64,000 bases of DNA, taken from the NCBI RefSeq assembly GCF_041320605.1, contig NZ_CP166679.1, positions 992,001-1,056,000 on the forward strand, given 5' to 3'. Source of the DNA: Arenibacter antarcticus (GTDB lineage: Bacteria > Bacteroidota > Bacteroidia > Flavobacteriales > Flavobacteriaceae). Made by a program: the position numbers and the translations under genes. Positions 44,706 through 55,024 of this stretch are shown piece after piece; position 1 is the first letter of the stretch; each line of letters opens with the position of its first letter. Under the pieces are notes generated by a model, which was given only the letters and a program-made list of their open reading frames with translations, did not search any database and was not told the origin of the DNA.

Positions 44706-45952
44706 GGGTTTTTAAGTTTGGGGGTGCATCAATAAAGGATGCAGCAGGAGTAAAGAACGTAGTAAATGTCTTGCAGCAGGTAGGGCATGAAAATACACTT
44801 TTAGTAGTATCGGCCATGGGTAAGACAACTAACTCCATGGAAGCCGTTGTAAATGCGTATTTTACAGATAGGACTGCATTACAGGGTACCATCCAGGAAG
44901 TATACGATTATCATACTGATATTATGGCGGGCTTGTTCCAGAATGACAATCATCTGGTTTACGATCAGGTAAAAACCCTTTTTGATGAGGTTCAAGGCTT
45001 TTTAGCTTGGAACAAATCTCCAAAACACGGGTTTGTATACGATCAAGTTGTAGGTTATGGCGAACTGATATCGAGCACTATATTGAGCGCCTATTTAAAC
45101 GAGATAGGAATTTCCAATACTTGGCTAGATGTTCGCACTCTAATTAAGACAAATGATCAATATAGGGATGCCGTGGTGAACTGGGAACTGACCCAACTAC
45201 AGGTAAACAAGCATATAGATCGTCGGCAGTTAAATATTACACAAGGCTTTTTGGGAAGCGATGACAATAATTTCACAACTACCTTAGGGAGGGAAGGCTC
45301 GGATTATACCGCCGCAATTTTAGCGTATTGCCTAAACGCAACTGAGGTTACTATATGGAAGGATGTTCCTGGGGTTTTAAATGCGGATCCACGGTATTTT
45401 GAAAATGCGGAACTATTGAACAGCATTTCTTACCGGGAAGCAATAGAATTGGCTTTCTATGGTGCCTCCGTAATACACCCAAAAACATTACAGCCCCTTC
45501 AGGGGAAAGAAATTCCCCTACATGTAAAATCCTTTATACATCCTTTGGACAAAGGAACCACAGTAGGAAAAGGTGTTGGGATAGAACCCAAAATACCCTG
45601 TTTTATCGTAAAAAAGAATCAGGTCTTAATGAAATTATCCTCCTTGGATTTTTCTTTCATTGTAGAGGACAGCATAAGCGAATTGTTTAAAATGCTGCAC
45701 GATCACAAAATGAAGGTGGACCTTATACAGAGTTCTGCCATTAGTTTTTCTGTTTGTGTGGATAATAAGTTTGGAAAACTGGAAAGCTTATTAGCCCATT
45801 TAAAGGGAAGATTTAAGGTAGTCTGCCATGAAGGAGTTTCCCTTTATACGATTAGACATTTTAACGCAGCGGCATTAGATTCCCTGCAAAATGGGAAGGA
45901 AATTCTATTGGAACAAAGGGGCAAAGAAACCGTTCAGTTGGTTACTAAATAA
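44702..45952 (+). CDS. lysC: Monofunctional aspartate kinase
   Basis: The 416-residue enzyme phosphorylates aspartate, the first step to lysine, threonine and methionine. The kinase core begins VFKFGGASIKDAAGV. Near residue 230 WKDVPGVLNADPR and SYREAIELAFYGASVIHPKTL give the aspartokinase signature. The C-terminal 120 residues are a regulatory part with a compact ACT-like fold. It has no homoserine-dehydrogenase domain. The ATG overlaps the stop of the GNAT gene. Confidence 0.93.
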   Translation: MRVFKFGGASIKDAAGVKNVVNVLQQVGHENTLLVVSAMGKTTNSMEAVVNAYFTDRTALQGTIQEVYDYHTDIMAGLFQNDNHLVYDQVKTLFDEVQGFLAWNKSPKHGFVYDQVVGYGELISSTILSAYLNEIGISNTWLDVRTLIKTNDQYRDAVVNWELTQLQVNKHIDRRQLNITQGFLGSDDNNFTTTLGREGSDYTAAILAYCLNATEVTIWKDVPGVLNADPRYFENAELLNSISYREAIELAFYGASVIHPKTLQPLQGKEIPLHVKSFIHPLDKGTTVGKGVGIEPKIPCFIVKKNQVLMKLSSLDFSFIVEDSISELFKMLHDHKMKVDLIQSSAISFSVCVDNKFGKLESLLAHLKGRFKVVCHEGVSLYTIRHFNAAALDSLQNGKEILLEQRGKETVQLVTK

Positions 45953-46037
45953 AGTATAAAAATCGGGTGATCCGATTTAAAACAATGTTCCCTAAAGGGT
46001 TTTACCTATCTTAGCGGTGACCAAATTACATTAATTC

Positions 46038-47876
46038 ATGGGTTTAGTTACCGCAAAAGAAGTAGCAAAGGCTATTCATCTTCACAATTATGGTTTTCTT
46101 GGGACTTTTATAGGTTGGCTGCTGATGCGGGTAACCAAAATCTCAAGCATCAATCGTTTTTATGATCGAAATAAGCACTTGGAAGGGGTTGCCTTTTTGG
46201 ACGCCATTTTGGACCACTACAAAATAAAGTTCGAAATACCGGAAGAGGATTTTAAGCGACTACCCAAACAGGGGAGTTATATCACTATTTCCAATCATCC
46301 CTTAGGAGGGATAGATGGGGTATTGCTATTAAAATTACTTTTGCATCAACGTTCAGATTTTAAGATCATCGCCAATTTTCTATTGAACAGAATAGAACCT
46401 ATGGCCCCCTATATTCTCCCTGTAAATCCGTTTGAGACCCATAAGGACGCCAAAAGCAGTATAGCCGGATTTAAGAATGCCATGAAGCATTTGCAAGACG
46501 GCCATCCCTTGGGGATATTCCCAGCGGGTGAGGTTTCTACCTATAAGGACGGGAAATTAATTGTGGACAGACCTTGGGAGGAAGCGGCCTTAAAGTTGAT
46601 TAGACGGGCAGAAGTTCCTGTGGTTCCCATCTATTTTCACGCTAAGAACAGTAGGCTATTTTACAGCTTGTCCAAAATCAGTGACGCATTTAGGACGGCA
46701 AAGTTGCCCTCTGAGGTAACCACACAAAAGAATAGGGTGATAAAGGTAAGGATAGGGCAACCTATTTCTGTACAGACGCAAAATGAGCAGGAAACCCTGG
46801 CCGATTTCACCGACCTTCTCCGTCGTAAGACCTATATGCTTTCCAATGCCTATGAAAAGGAAAGTATATTAAACAACATCCCCAACAGCTTAAAATTGCC
46901 CAAAACGCCCAGAAAAATTGCCACAGCAGTTAGAACGGAGGTGATACAGGATGAAATAGCACAACTAAGGGAAAAGGACTGTAGGCTGTTACAAAGTAAA
47001 AATTACGAAGTGTTCCTAGCAAAAGCCTCGGACATGCCGTTTATACTAAATGAAATTGGTAGACAGCGCGAAGTTACCTTTAGAGCTATTGGAGAAGGGA
47101 CCAATAAGGCTATAGATCTAGACGAATTTGACAATTATTACCGCCATCTTTTCCTTTGGGATGATGATTCCCGAAAAATAGTAGGGGCTTATAGAATGGG
47201 AATGGGTTCAGAAATTTTTGCCGAACACGGCATAGATGGCTTTTATCTACAGGATCTTTTTCGTTTTGAGCCCGAGCTGTATGGGATGATGCAACAATCC
47301 ATAGAAATGGGAAGGGCGTATATTGTAAAGGAGTACCAGCAGAAACCGATGCCCCTGTTCTTACTATGGAAAGGTATTGTACACACTACGCTAAGGTTCC
47401 CAGAACACAAATATTTGATTGGAGGGGTAAGCATCAGCAACCAATTCTCCAATTTTTCCAAATCTTTGATGATCGAGTTTATGAAAAGCAATTATTGGGA
47501 TCCCTATGTTGCCCAATACATACGTCCCAAAAAGGAATTTAAGGTTAAATTAAAAGATGCGGACAAGGATTTTATTTTTGATGAAACCGAAGCCGATTTA
47601 AACAAATTTGACAAACTGATCGAGGAGGTAGAACCTGGCAGCTTACGATTACCGGTATTGATTAAGAAGTATATAAAACAAAATGCCAAGGTAGTGGCTT
47701 TTAACGTAGATCCCCTATTCAATAATTCCGTAGACGGATTAATGTACATCAAGATAGCAGACTTACCAGAAGGTACCGTAAGGCCTGTGATGGAAGAATT
47801 TCAGGCTGAACTGGAACGCAAGTTGGCCGAAGGGCAACCTGAAGAAGAAGCGGAAGCTTTTAACCCTAATACGTAA
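46038..47876 (+). CDS. olsF: Bifunctional ornithine-lipid acyltransferase (OlsF-type)
   Basis: The 612-residue protein contains a PlsC-like O-acyltransferase half (about 70-290: ITISNHPLGGIDG with the H-x4-D motif and GIFPAGEVSTYKDG). A GNAT-related N-acyltransferase half, of the hemolysin/OlsB type, follows (about 315-540: YEVFLAKASDMPFIL, GAYRMGMGSEIF). In OlsF proteins one half acylates ornithine at nitrogen, the other adds the second acyl chain, making the amino-acid lipid seen in many Bacteroidota. The domain order matches OlsF. Ornithine versus another amino acid substrate cannot be told by eye. Confidence 0.82.
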   Translation: MGLVTAKEVAKAIHLHNYGFLGTFIGWLLMRVTKISSINRFYDRNKHLEGVAFLDAILDHYKIKFEIPEEDFKRLPKQGSYITISNHPLGGIDGVLLLKLLLHQRSDFKIIANFLLNRIEPMAPYILPVNPFETHKDAKSSIAGFKNAMKHLQDGHPLGIFPAGEVSTYKDGKLIVDRPWEEAALKLIRRAEVPVVPIYFHAKNSRLFYSLSKISDAFRTAKLPSEVTTQKNRVIKVRIGQPISVQTQNEQETLADFTDLLRRKTYMLSNAYEKESILNNIPNSLKLPKTPRKIATAVRTEVIQDEIAQLREKDCRLLQSKNYEVFLAKASDMPFILNEIGRQREVTFRAIGEGTNKAIDLDEFDNYYRHLFLWDDDSRKIVGAYRMGMGSEIFAEHGIDGFYLQDLFRFEPELYGMMQQSIEMGRAYIVKEYQQKPMPLFLLWKGIVHTTLRFPEHKYLIGGVSISNQFSNFSKSLMIEFMKSNYWDPYVAQYIRPKKEFKVKLKDADKDFIFDETEADLNKFDKLIEEVEPGSLRLPVLIKKYIKQNAKVVAFNVDPLFNNSVDGLMYIKIADLPEGTVRPVMEEFQAELERKLAEGQPEEEAEAFNPNT

Positions 47877-47915
47877 CGGGAAAGGTAATTAAAGAAAAGA
47901 CAGACTTAACGATAT

Positions 47916-47948
47916 AAAAAAGGCCAGTGTTGAACACTGGCCTTTTTT
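47916..47948. terminator. Bidirectional terminator
   Basis: AAGGCCAGTGTT-G-AACACTGGCCTT is a near-perfect palindrome flanked by A and T tracts, between the convergent olsF and TM2-protein genes. Confidence 0.85.
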
Positions 47949-47964
47949 ATATTTATCTATTTAT

Positions 47965-48432
47965 TTAGAACCAAGGTTTTTTACCCACTTGGTAGGTATT
48001 ATAAAATTCCTCATCTGATTTGGTAAGATATATTATTCCTTCTATAAGTCCAACAATCATTGTAGCCATAACAATAAAGCTCCCAATAATAAAACACATG
48101 GTAGCATAACCGATTACAGTGGTTACTAACATAATAATCCCTTCCTTCTGATACCCCAAGATAAATTTATGGACTCCCAATTGCCCAAAAACTATAGCGA
48201 GGATTCCCACTAATATTTTTTTATTTTCACCTCCAGCTCCAGCCAAGCCTTCCTTAAATTCGCTGGCGGTTTTTTTGGCTTCGTCCCCAAATTTCTTTGC
48301 AGATTCCTTACTATCCTCAGCAAACCCCTTTGCTGATTCCTTACTTTCTTTGGCAAATCCCTTTGCAGATTCCTTAGCCTTGTCAAAAGCACCGTCGCCT
48401 TTGTCCCCAAGATCGTTATTATCTTCTGTCAT
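47965..48432 (-). CDS. TM2-domain protein with N-terminal amphipathic repeat
   Basis: The 155-residue protein has residues about 12-62 made of three to four repeats of a K-E/D-S-A-K-G/K-F unit. These are predicted to form an amphipathic helix like LEA or apolipoprotein segments. A TM2 domain follows (about 70-155), with two helices (VGILAIVFGQLGVHKFILGY and MLVTTVIGYATMCFIIG). TM2 proteins are membrane-bound; the function is unknown. The helix could lie on the membrane or bind nucleic acids. Confidence 0.82.
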   Translation of the reverse strand: MTEDNNDLGDKGDGAFDKAKESAKGFAKESKESAKGFAEDSKESAKKFGDEAKKTASEFKEGLAGAGGENKKILVGILAIVFGQLGVHKFILGYQKEGIIMLVTTVIGYATMCFIIGSFIVMATMIVGLIEGIIYLTKSDEEFYNTYQVGKKPWF

Positions 48433-48491
48433 CTAAGTGGTTGTATTTTAGTTGATTAATAATATCCTTAAATATAGCAATTATTTCCGTA

Positions 48492-48878
48492 TCACAAAAA
48501 TGCTTTGTCTACAGGCTCCCAAAGCTCCAGCTTATTCCCATCGGGATCCAAAATCCATCCAAATTTACCATAATCATGGGTTTCCATTTCACCAACTACC
48601 GTAACGCCTTCCTCTTTTAGAACCTCTAAAAGTTCCTCCAAATTATCTACCCTAAAATTCATCATAAAGGTGGACTTACTAGGGTTAAAATAAGTAGTAT
48701 CGTCCTTCATTGGACTCCATTGGGTACTACAATCATTACCTTCCTTGTCTTTCCACCAAAAGGTACACCCGTATTGATCGGTATTTAAACCAAGATGTTT
48801 ATGGTACCAAGATTTCACCTTGTCTGGGTCCTTTGTTTTAAAAAAAAATCCACCTAAACCAGTCACTCTTTTTTGCAT
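48492..48878 (-). CDS. VOC-family (glyoxalase-like) protein
   Basis: The 128-residue protein has the glyoxalase/bleomycin-resistance fold: GGFFFKTKDPDKVKSWYHKH, then GWILDPDGNKLELWEP at the C-terminus, the usual metal-site glutamate in LELWEP. It acts on small molecules; substrate is unknown. Confidence 0.88.
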   Translation of the reverse strand: MQKRVTGLGGFFFKTKDPDKVKSWYHKHLGLNTDQYGCTFWWKDKEGNDCSTQWSPMKDDTTYFNPSKSTFMMNFRVDNLEELLEVLKEEGVTVVGEMETHDYGKFGWILDPDGNKLELWEPVDKAFL

Positions 48879-49007
48879 AACGTATTGTTTTAAATCGATT
48901 TTAAATGGTTAGCACTCCCTTTAATAACTAAGGAAGAGAGAACAGGTTAACTGTATTTGTACTGGGCTATTGTGGGACCAACCGTTTAAGCCCACACCTT
49001 GCTTCAA

Positions 49008-49469
49008 TTATTTTTTATTCCCAATCGTAGTCTCATACATTGAAATCCATTCCTCCACAGTCATTTTTGAACAAAGCGCTCCAATAAGCTTGTAGGGAAT
49101 AGTTTCCATTTTTTTAAATCTGATACAGCTCTTCCCCATATCTAGTTTTGTAGACATATGTTTTGGATATTCAGCTACAAACCAATCTAACAGCTCCTTA
49201 TTGGCATAGATCCCTGAATGATAGAGGGCTACAAAATTCTTCTGGGAAGCTAGGTTGATAAAGGGAAGTGGAAGTTTGGGATCGCAATGATACCCATTGG
49301 GGTAGCGTGAATGTGGAACTACGTAACCCAACATCCCATAACTTATCTGTTCTTCGAATCCCTGTGGCAGATGCTCTAGGATTACCTGTCTTAACCTACC
49401 CACCGCTATTCTGCGTTCTTCGGGGAGCTGCTCCAAATATTCCGATGGGGAATCTGCCTTATACTGCAC
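49008..49469 (-). CDS. DUF1801 protein
   Basis: The 153-residue cytoplasmic protein shows the DUF1801 pattern: EYLEQLPEERRIAVGRLRQ at the start, EEQISYGMLGYVVPH near residue 42 and KSCIRFKKMETIPYKLIG near the end. DUF1801 proteins have a tubulin-adaptor-like fold but no proven role. Confidence 0.85.
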   Translation of the reverse strand: MQYKADSPSEYLEQLPEERRIAVGRLRQVILEHLPQGFEEQISYGMLGYVVPHSRYPNGYHCDPKLPLPFINLASQKNFVALYHSGIYANKELLDWFVAEYPKHMSTKLDMGKSCIRFKKMETIPYKLIGALCSKMTVEEWISMYETTIGNKK

Positions 49470-49498
49470 CTTTAAGTTATTAGGGTTACTCTATAAAG

Positions 49499-50437
49499 TT
49501 AAGTGAATTTTTTTACAATCTTATCTACAACGGTCTGCGCCAATTTTATTTTACTCTCTACTGTCCAGCCGGCCACATGGGGAGAAAGAATTACGTTCTC
49601 TGCCTGTATTAAATAAGAAAAGGCTGGTGGGAGTCCACCTTCATCGAACAAATTCTCGAATGATTTTTTTTCGTATTCCAGCACATCCAATCCTGCGCCC
49701 AAAACCTTACCTTCTTCCAGCGCAGAAACCAGATCTTCGGTAACTACACATTTACCTCTTGCCGTATTAAAAAACCATATTGGATGTTTAAAATTACCGA
49801 AAAACTCCGAATCGATCATTTTTAGGGTAGTAGGTGTTTGGGGCACGTGCAAACTGACAATTTGAGAGCGTTGTTTAAACTCCATAATGCCCACCTGTCT
49901 TGCATTTTCATCCCCTACTCCCCCAGCGATATCGTAACAAATAACATCTACATCAAAACCCCTAAGCTTTTTAGCAAATGCCTTTCCCATATTGCCATAA
50001 CCAATAATACCTACAGTCTTTCCGTCCAATTCCAATCCTCTATTTCCTTCCCGGTCCCATTTTCCGTTGCGCACCTCACGATCGGCTTTGTTTAGGTTGT
50101 TAAAGAGCGAAAGGACCATTCCAAGGGTATGTTCTGCTACTGCATTGCGGTTCCCTTCCGGGGCGGCGGCCAAGAACACCTTCCTACTTTTGGCGTATTG
50201 GGTATCTATATTTTCCAATCCAGCTCCTAATCGGCCAATAAATTTTAGGTTGGTGGCACGATCTAAAAACTTTTGGTCTAACGTAAATCTACTTCTGATA
50301 ATAATACCGTCATAATCGGCAATTTTATTTTCTATTTCTTCCTTAGAAGAGGTATAATCCTCATCGTTTTGAAAGCCAAGGGCGGCAAATTGCTCTATGA
50401 TAAGCGGGTGGTTAACATCTAGGTGAAGCACTTTCAT
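49499..50437 (-). CDS. D-2-hydroxyacid dehydrogenase (phosphoglycerate-dehydrogenase-like)
   Basis: The protein is 312 residues from ATG 50437; a TTG start at 50449 would add four residues. The NAD Rossmann domain has VGIIGYGNMGKAFAKKL near residue 143. The catalytic Arg sits in FFNTARGKCVV, the Glu in GLDVLEYE, and the His in LSPHVAGWT. It may oxidise 3-phosphoglycerate or another 2-hydroxyacid. It lacks the ACT domain of many SerA proteins. Confidence 0.88.
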   Translation of the reverse strand: MKVLHLDVNHPLIIEQFAALGFQNDEDYTSSKEEIENKIADYDGIIIRSRFTLDQKFLDRATNLKFIGRLGAGLENIDTQYAKSRKVFLAAAPEGNRNAVAEHTLGMVLSLFNNLNKADREVRNGKWDREGNRGLELDGKTVGIIGYGNMGKAFAKKLRGFDVDVICYDIAGGVGDENARQVGIMEFKQRSQIVSLHVPQTPTTLKMIDSEFFGNFKHPIWFFNTARGKCVVTEDLVSALEEGKVLGAGLDVLEYEKKSFENLFDEGGLPPAFSYLIQAENVILSPHVAGWTVESKIKLAQTVVDKIVKKFT

Positions 50438-50565
50438 TGGTAGTATCAATTTATTGGTTGTTTTGACAATTATTGTAAGCTATAGCCCCAATACGGTTAA
50501 ATTATCTTTGTTTCCAGCTTGCTAAAAGCGTTTAAGAATTGCGATAAATATACAAAGTTTTTGCA

Positions 50566-50632
50566 CTAGGGATTGCAGCAAGCTACCGTGTAGCGCGGAA
50601 AGCCCAACACCGCCATTGGCGGTGGAGTGCCC
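50566..50632. repeat. Two-hairpin palindromic element downstream of mgtE
   Basis: GCTAC-CGT-GTAGC (50582-50594) and CACCGCC-ATT-GGCGGTG (50608-50624) lie in tandem, and the second ends just past the mgtE stop on the minus strand. Similar GC-rich double hairpins are scattered in flavobacterial genomes, as far as I recall. It may end the mgtE transcript. Confidence 0.6.
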
Positions 50633-51990
50633 TAAAAATTTAAAATGTACTTGGCTATCGAAAAATAGATCAGTATTCCCAATACATCATTGCTGGTGGT
50701 AATAAACGGCCCTGTGGCAATTGCGGGATCAATCCCTCTTTTATTCAAAAATATAGGGATAAACGTACCGATTACGGCTGCATTTACGATTACAGTGACT
50801 AGAGCGATCCCTACAGTAGCAGAGACCAAATATGAGGTTTTGAACCCAAAATGGCTGATCAGAATAAAAATTGCTGCCAGCGCTATACCGTTTACGAGGC
50901 CCAAGAGGAGCTCCTTCCCCAGACGCCCTATAAGCTCTCCTTTTTTAATGGTATCATTCGCCAGTCCTTGCACTACTATTGCAGAGGATTGCACACCAAC
51001 ATTCCCCGCAGTAGCCTGCATTAGGGGAATAAAAGCTAATAGGATGGGGAATGTTACGAATGCGCCTTGAAATACGTTAATAATACTAGCGGCCCCGATC
51101 CCGCCCATCATACCGATAAACAGCCAAGGCAAACGGGCACGTGTAAGTTCCCAAATGCTATCATCTGCTTCAACATCTTGGGAAATACCTGCTGCCAATT
51201 GATAATCTTTCTCTGCTTCTTCCTTAATTACATCTACAATATCATCAATGGTAATACGCCCCACCAATCTACCAATCTCATCTATTACCGGAATGGCTTC
51301 CAAATCATATTTGGTCATGATTCGCGCCACCTCATCGGGTTTTTCGTTAACATTTACATAATCTACCTTAGGGATGTACACATCCTTGATATTGGTCTTG
51401 GTAGAGGTAGTCAACAGATCTTTTAGAGAAAGTCGCCCTTTCAGTTTCCCCTCGTCATCTATCACATATATGGAGTGCACCCGGGTAACGTTCTCTGCCT
51501 GGGCTCTCATTTCTTTTACACAGGTAAGCACATTCCAATTCTCATTTACCTTTACCAGCTCCTTAGCCATTAGTCCACCTGCCGAATACTCATCGTAGCG
51601 CAGTAGGTCCACGATATGCTTTGCGTGCTCCCTATCTACCAATTCAGAAATTACTTCCTGCACCATTCCTTTAGGGAGCTCTCCGATGATATCAGCGGCA
51701 TCATCCGTATCTAGCTCGTTTAATTCTCCTGCAATCTCCTTAGCGGACAGATTCCCTAGAATTGCTTCCCTAACATCCTCATCTAGCTCTGTAAGGGTTT
51801 CCGAGGTTTGTTCGGTATCTAGTAATTTAATGAGGTAAGTGGCATGATCTTCATCCAGATCATTCATCAATTCTGCCACATCCGCATAATGCACCTCTTC
51901 CAAAAGGGAAGTTAACGTTGCATCCTGATTATTATCTATAAGCTGTTGTATTTCAGCTATAAATTCTTCGGTAAGTTTAAACGGTGTCAT
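50632..51990 (-). CDS. mgtE: Magnesium transporter MgtE
   Basis: The 452-residue inner-membrane Mg2+ channel has an N-terminal helical domain (about 1-130), two CBS domains (about 135-255) and five membrane helices (about 285-450), with [13 protein letters not shown] lining the pore region. Domain order is typical. It overlaps the rsmA gene by 14 bases. Confidence 0.95.
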   Translation of the reverse strand: MTPFKLTEEFIAEIQQLIDNNQDATLTSLLEEVHYADVAELMNDLDEDHATYLIKLLDTEQTSETLTELDEDVREAILGNLSAKEIAGELNELDTDDAADIIGELPKGMVQEVISELVDREHAKHIVDLLRYDEYSAGGLMAKELVKVNENWNVLTCVKEMRAQAENVTRVHSIYVIDDEGKLKGRLSLKDLLTTSTKTNIKDVYIPKVDYVNVNEKPDEVARIMTKYDLEAIPVIDEIGRLVGRITIDDIVDVIKEEAEKDYQLAAGISQDVEADDSIWELTRARLPWLFIGMMGGIGAASIINVFQGAFVTFPILLAFIPLMQATAGNVGVQSSAIVVQGLANDTIKKGELIGRLGKELLLGLVNGIALAAIFILISHFGFKTSYLVSATVGIALVTVIVNAAVIGTFIPIFLNKRGIDPAIATGPFITTSNDVLGILIYFSIAKYILNF

Positions 51991-52849
51991 TTTGTATTTT
52001 CTGTGTCAACGAAATGAAATCTGAAACGGTCAATTGTTCTGGTCGGAGCCCAAATATAACATCTTCTTTAAGAACATCGGAAAGATCAAAGGTTTTTAAG
52101 CTGTTCCGCAATGTTTTTCTACGTTGGTTAAAAGCGGCTTTAACCACCTGTTTAAATAGCTTTTCAGATACGCCCAACTCCTGATTAGACTTTCTGACCA
52201 ACCGCAGGACGCCCGACTGAACTTTAGGCGGGGGATCAAAGACTTGCGGTGATACGGTAAACAAGTATTCCGCTTCATAAAATGCCTGCACCAATACGGA
52301 AAGTATTCCATAAGCCTTGCTCCCATTACTTTCGCAGATCCTTTCGGCCACTTCCTTTTGGAACATACCCGAAAATTCCGGAATATATTCTTTGTAATCC
52401 AGCATCTTAAAAACGATCTGGGTAGAGATATTATAGGGAAAGTTCCCCGTAATGGCAAATTGCTCCTCTCCAAAGAGCTGTTTTATATCGTATTTTAGGA
52501 AATCGCCCTCCAACACCTTAAAACTACCTTTACGATGCATTACATCATTGTGTTCTAAGGGGAAACTATTATTGAGGTAATCAATAGATTCCGAATCCAG
52601 ATCCATAGCGACAAGGTCTATATCCCTTCCAAGGAGGTATTTCGTTAACACCCCGGTACCGGGACCAATTTCAATTACATTCCGATACCCTTCTAAGGTA
52701 AGCGTCTCCCCAATTTTTTGCGCTACGGTCTCATCCTTTAGGAAATGCTGTCCCAGATGTTTCTTGGCCTTTACCGGACTTTTTTCCTTCTGGGGTTTAA
52801 ACGACTTTGCATCGTAGGCCTGATATGACTTTTTTTTATTTTTGCTCAT
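51977..52849 (-). CDS. rsmA: 16S rRNA (A1518/A1519-N6)-dimethyltransferase
   Basis: The 290-residue enzyme (KsgA) dimethylates two adenosines near the 3' end of 16S rRNA. Motifs: [14 protein letters not shown] at the start of the core, [17 protein letters not shown], and the catalytic [10 protein letters not shown]. The C-terminal half has [12 protein letters not shown]. The first 24 residues are a lysine-rich extension. Coupling to mgtE is unusual but only 14 bases overlap. Confidence 0.95.
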   Translation of the reverse strand: MSKNKKKSYQAYDAKSFKPQKEKSPVKAKKHLGQHFLKDETVAQKIGETLTLEGYRNVIEIGPGTGVLTKYLLGRDIDLVAMDLDSESIDYLNNSFPLEHNDVMHRKGSFKVLEGDFLKYDIKQLFGEEQFAITGNFPYNISTQIVFKMLDYKEYIPEFSGMFQKEVAERICESNGSKAYGILSVLVQAFYEAEYLFTVSPQVFDPPPKVQSGVLRLVRKSNQELGVSEKLFKQVVKAAFNQRRKTLRNSLKTFDLSDVLKEDVIFGLRPEQLTVSDFISLTQKIQNDTV

Positions 52850-52870
52850 CTAGTAATGGGGTAGTATTAA

Positions 52871-53182
52871 TTAATGCTCACTTACAACAGCCAATTCGGT
52901 TCTAAAGGCTACAAACTTGCCGCCAAAAAGTGCCGCTCCTTTACTGCGGAGGCTATCCGCATCTTCGGCATAATACTTTTCAAGGGTTTCTTTAGAGTCC
53001 GTGGTATACTGCACTGAAAAGGTGAGTCCGCCCATCTCCTCTTCCACCAAGACCCTAGTCATTAGGGCTTTAGAGAATTTTCCCGTTGCCAACATTTCGG
53101 GGATATGTGTGCCTTGCATCCAATGCAACCAGTCTTGCTTAATAGATTCTTCAATATTTATGGTAACGTTGTATATGTACAT
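52871..53182 (-). CDS. DUF4286 protein
   Basis: The 103-residue single-domain protein reads like the DUF4286 family (YIYNVTINIEESIKQDWLHW, GLTFSVQYTTDSKETLEKYY), which has a ferredoxin-like fold. Function is unknown. It sits 21 bases upstream of rsmA on the same strand. Confidence 0.85.
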   Translation of the reverse strand: MYIYNVTINIEESIKQDWLHWMQGTHIPEMLATGKFSKALMTRVLVEEEMGGLTFSVQYTTDSKETLEKYYAEDADSLRSKGAALFGGKFVAFRTELAVVSEH

Positions 53183-53239
53183 AACTCTGCTTTATGCTTC
53201 TAGGGAAGCGTATTCCAATTTTTATTAGCCCTTGAATAT

Positions 53240-55024
53240 TCAGTTGATATCATCTCCTCGCAGCTTCCTGAAATTTTTCCGTGCCTGGGGAAAATAATAA
53301 CTATCCTGATGATTATAGATAATTTGTTCATAGTGGCGCTTGGCCTTTTCCGGATCTTCCAATACGGTACGATACAACTCTGCCAGCGCAAAATGTGCAT
53401 CGTCCGCCAAAATATCACTGGCATAAAATTCCACTATTTTAAGGTAGTTAAATTCCGCCTTTCCATACTGTTTTAGCTCGATTAAAATCTGCCCTTGTTT
53501 TAATAATGCCTCATCTTCAATTTTTTCGCCCTTATGATTTTCCAAAATATCTTCCAAGAGGGCTACCGCATCTGTCTTTTTGTTTTGGTAGTTCAAAAAA
53601 CTTGCCCTGGCATATTTTTTTAGAGCGGTCTGCGTGGAATCTTCTAAGGAGTTATCCGAAATTAGCAAGCTCAATTGCATGGCATCATTAGCAATCAGCT
53701 GGGAGGTAGATGCCCGCAGCACTTTTAACTGCGTTAATGCCCAATCGAAATCCCCTTTATAAAAACTGGTCTGCGCCACTTTAAATCGCGCTTCCTGCCC
53801 CAGCACATCATTTTTGAGTTCTTTTTGTATTTGAGAATAATAGATCAATGCGCGATTGAACTTCTGATCGTAGACCAAAATATCTCCCAAGGCACTTTTA
53901 ATATAGGCTTTTCCGTAATTATTCAATGGAAACTCCAAACTTCTTTCCATAATTTCTATGGCGGGACCCGGGGTATTCTTGTTAAAAGTCAGGAAATTGG
54001 CATAGGCAATCTGCAGGTGCAGGGTTTCTATTTTGTTCCCATGCTCCTCTAACAATTCTGTAAAAGTATTTTCTATGGATTGTAGTTTCTTTTCATCTGC
54101 GTCCATCAACTGAATCTCAATGAGGTTTAGTTGTGCGTCTAAGACTTCCCTTGTATCCCCGCTATGCTGAGCAATATAAGAAAACACATCTGTTGCCACC
54201 TCTATTTCCTGATCTTCCAAGGCCAATCTCCCCAAACCTTGCAGGCGTTGAAGTGATTTTTCCTCACTTCTTCTATAAATTGCCTTTTCTTGGCCAAATG
54301 CACTGCTGTATTGTTTTTGTTGTACAAAAAGCCAACTGAGTAATTCGTTCCAAAGCAAGTCGGGATTATTCTGAGCATTTTTCAGAAGGATCCGCTTAAA
54401 TTTTAAGTTATTGGGACTTTCAGCATTGGAGGATATAAAATCGTTGATATTCCGTAGTACATTGGCAGTGGACACTGTACCTTGACTGATCATTTTTAGA
54501 TAAGATTCGTACATCTTCTCTATATTGCCCTGCTCCCCATAAATTCTTGCTTTTTGAAATTCGTAATCCAAAACTGGATTTAATTCCATAGCTCTAGAAT
54601 ACGCCTTTAGCGCATAGTCTAACAGAACATATTGTTGAAACTTATATCCAATACCATAGCCGAAATTGGGGTTTTTCTCTATTTCGGAAATTGCACGATC
54701 GTAATTTTCAACCGCCTTATCCTGCATTCCCTTTAGGCCATAATTACGTCCTAATTCTATGTATGCGGTGGGGTATGCTGTTTTATCTGCAAGGGTCGTT
54801 AGCAAGTATTCCTCTGCCTTATCATATTGCTCCAACTGCTGGTAGCAAGCTATTAATTGCTCACCGTAATCCGTTCGTTTGGGGTTTTTGGCAACCAATT
54901 TCTCATAAAACACCTTTGCCTTTTCAAACTCACCATCCTCAAAATACTGCTTCGCCAAGAAATCTTCTTGGGAAAGCACCATTTGGGAGATAAAACAGAG
55001 AAAAATGATGAGAATGGGTCGCAA
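53240..55024 (-). CDS. Exported TPR-repeat protein
   Basis: The 594-residue protein has a signal peptide ending FISQMVLSQ and then tetratricopeptide repeats along its length (YGEQLIACYQQLEQYDKAEE, AYIELGRNYGLKGMQDKAVE, and a C-terminal group). Such periplasmic TPR proteins act as scaffolds. It precedes the DUF4286 gene by 57 bases. Confidence 0.88.
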   Translation of the reverse strand: MRPILIIFLCFISQMVLSQEDFLAKQYFEDGEFEKAKVFYEKLVAKNPKRTDYGEQLIACYQQLEQYDKAEEYLLTTLADKTAYPTAYIELGRNYGLKGMQDKAVENYDRAISEIEKNPNFGYGIGYKFQQYVLLDYALKAYSRAMELNPVLDYEFQKARIYGEQGNIEKMYESYLKMISQGTVSTANVLRNINDFISSNAESPNNLKFKRILLKNAQNNPDLLWNELLSWLFVQQKQYSSAFGQEKAIYRRSEEKSLQRLQGLGRLALEDQEIEVATDVFSYIAQHSGDTREVLDAQLNLIEIQLMDADEKKLQSIENTFTELLEEHGNKIETLHLQIAYANFLTFNKNTPGPAIEIMERSLEFPLNNYGKAYIKSALGDILVYDQKFNRALIYYSQIQKELKNDVLGQEARFKVAQTSFYKGDFDWALTQLKVLRASTSQLIANDAMQLSLLISDNSLEDSTQTALKKYARASFLNYQNKKTDAVALLEDILENHKGEKIEDEALLKQGQILIELKQYGKAEFNYLKIVEFYASDILADDAHFALAELYRTVLEDPEKAKRHYEQIIYNHQDSYYFPQARKNFRKLRGDDIN

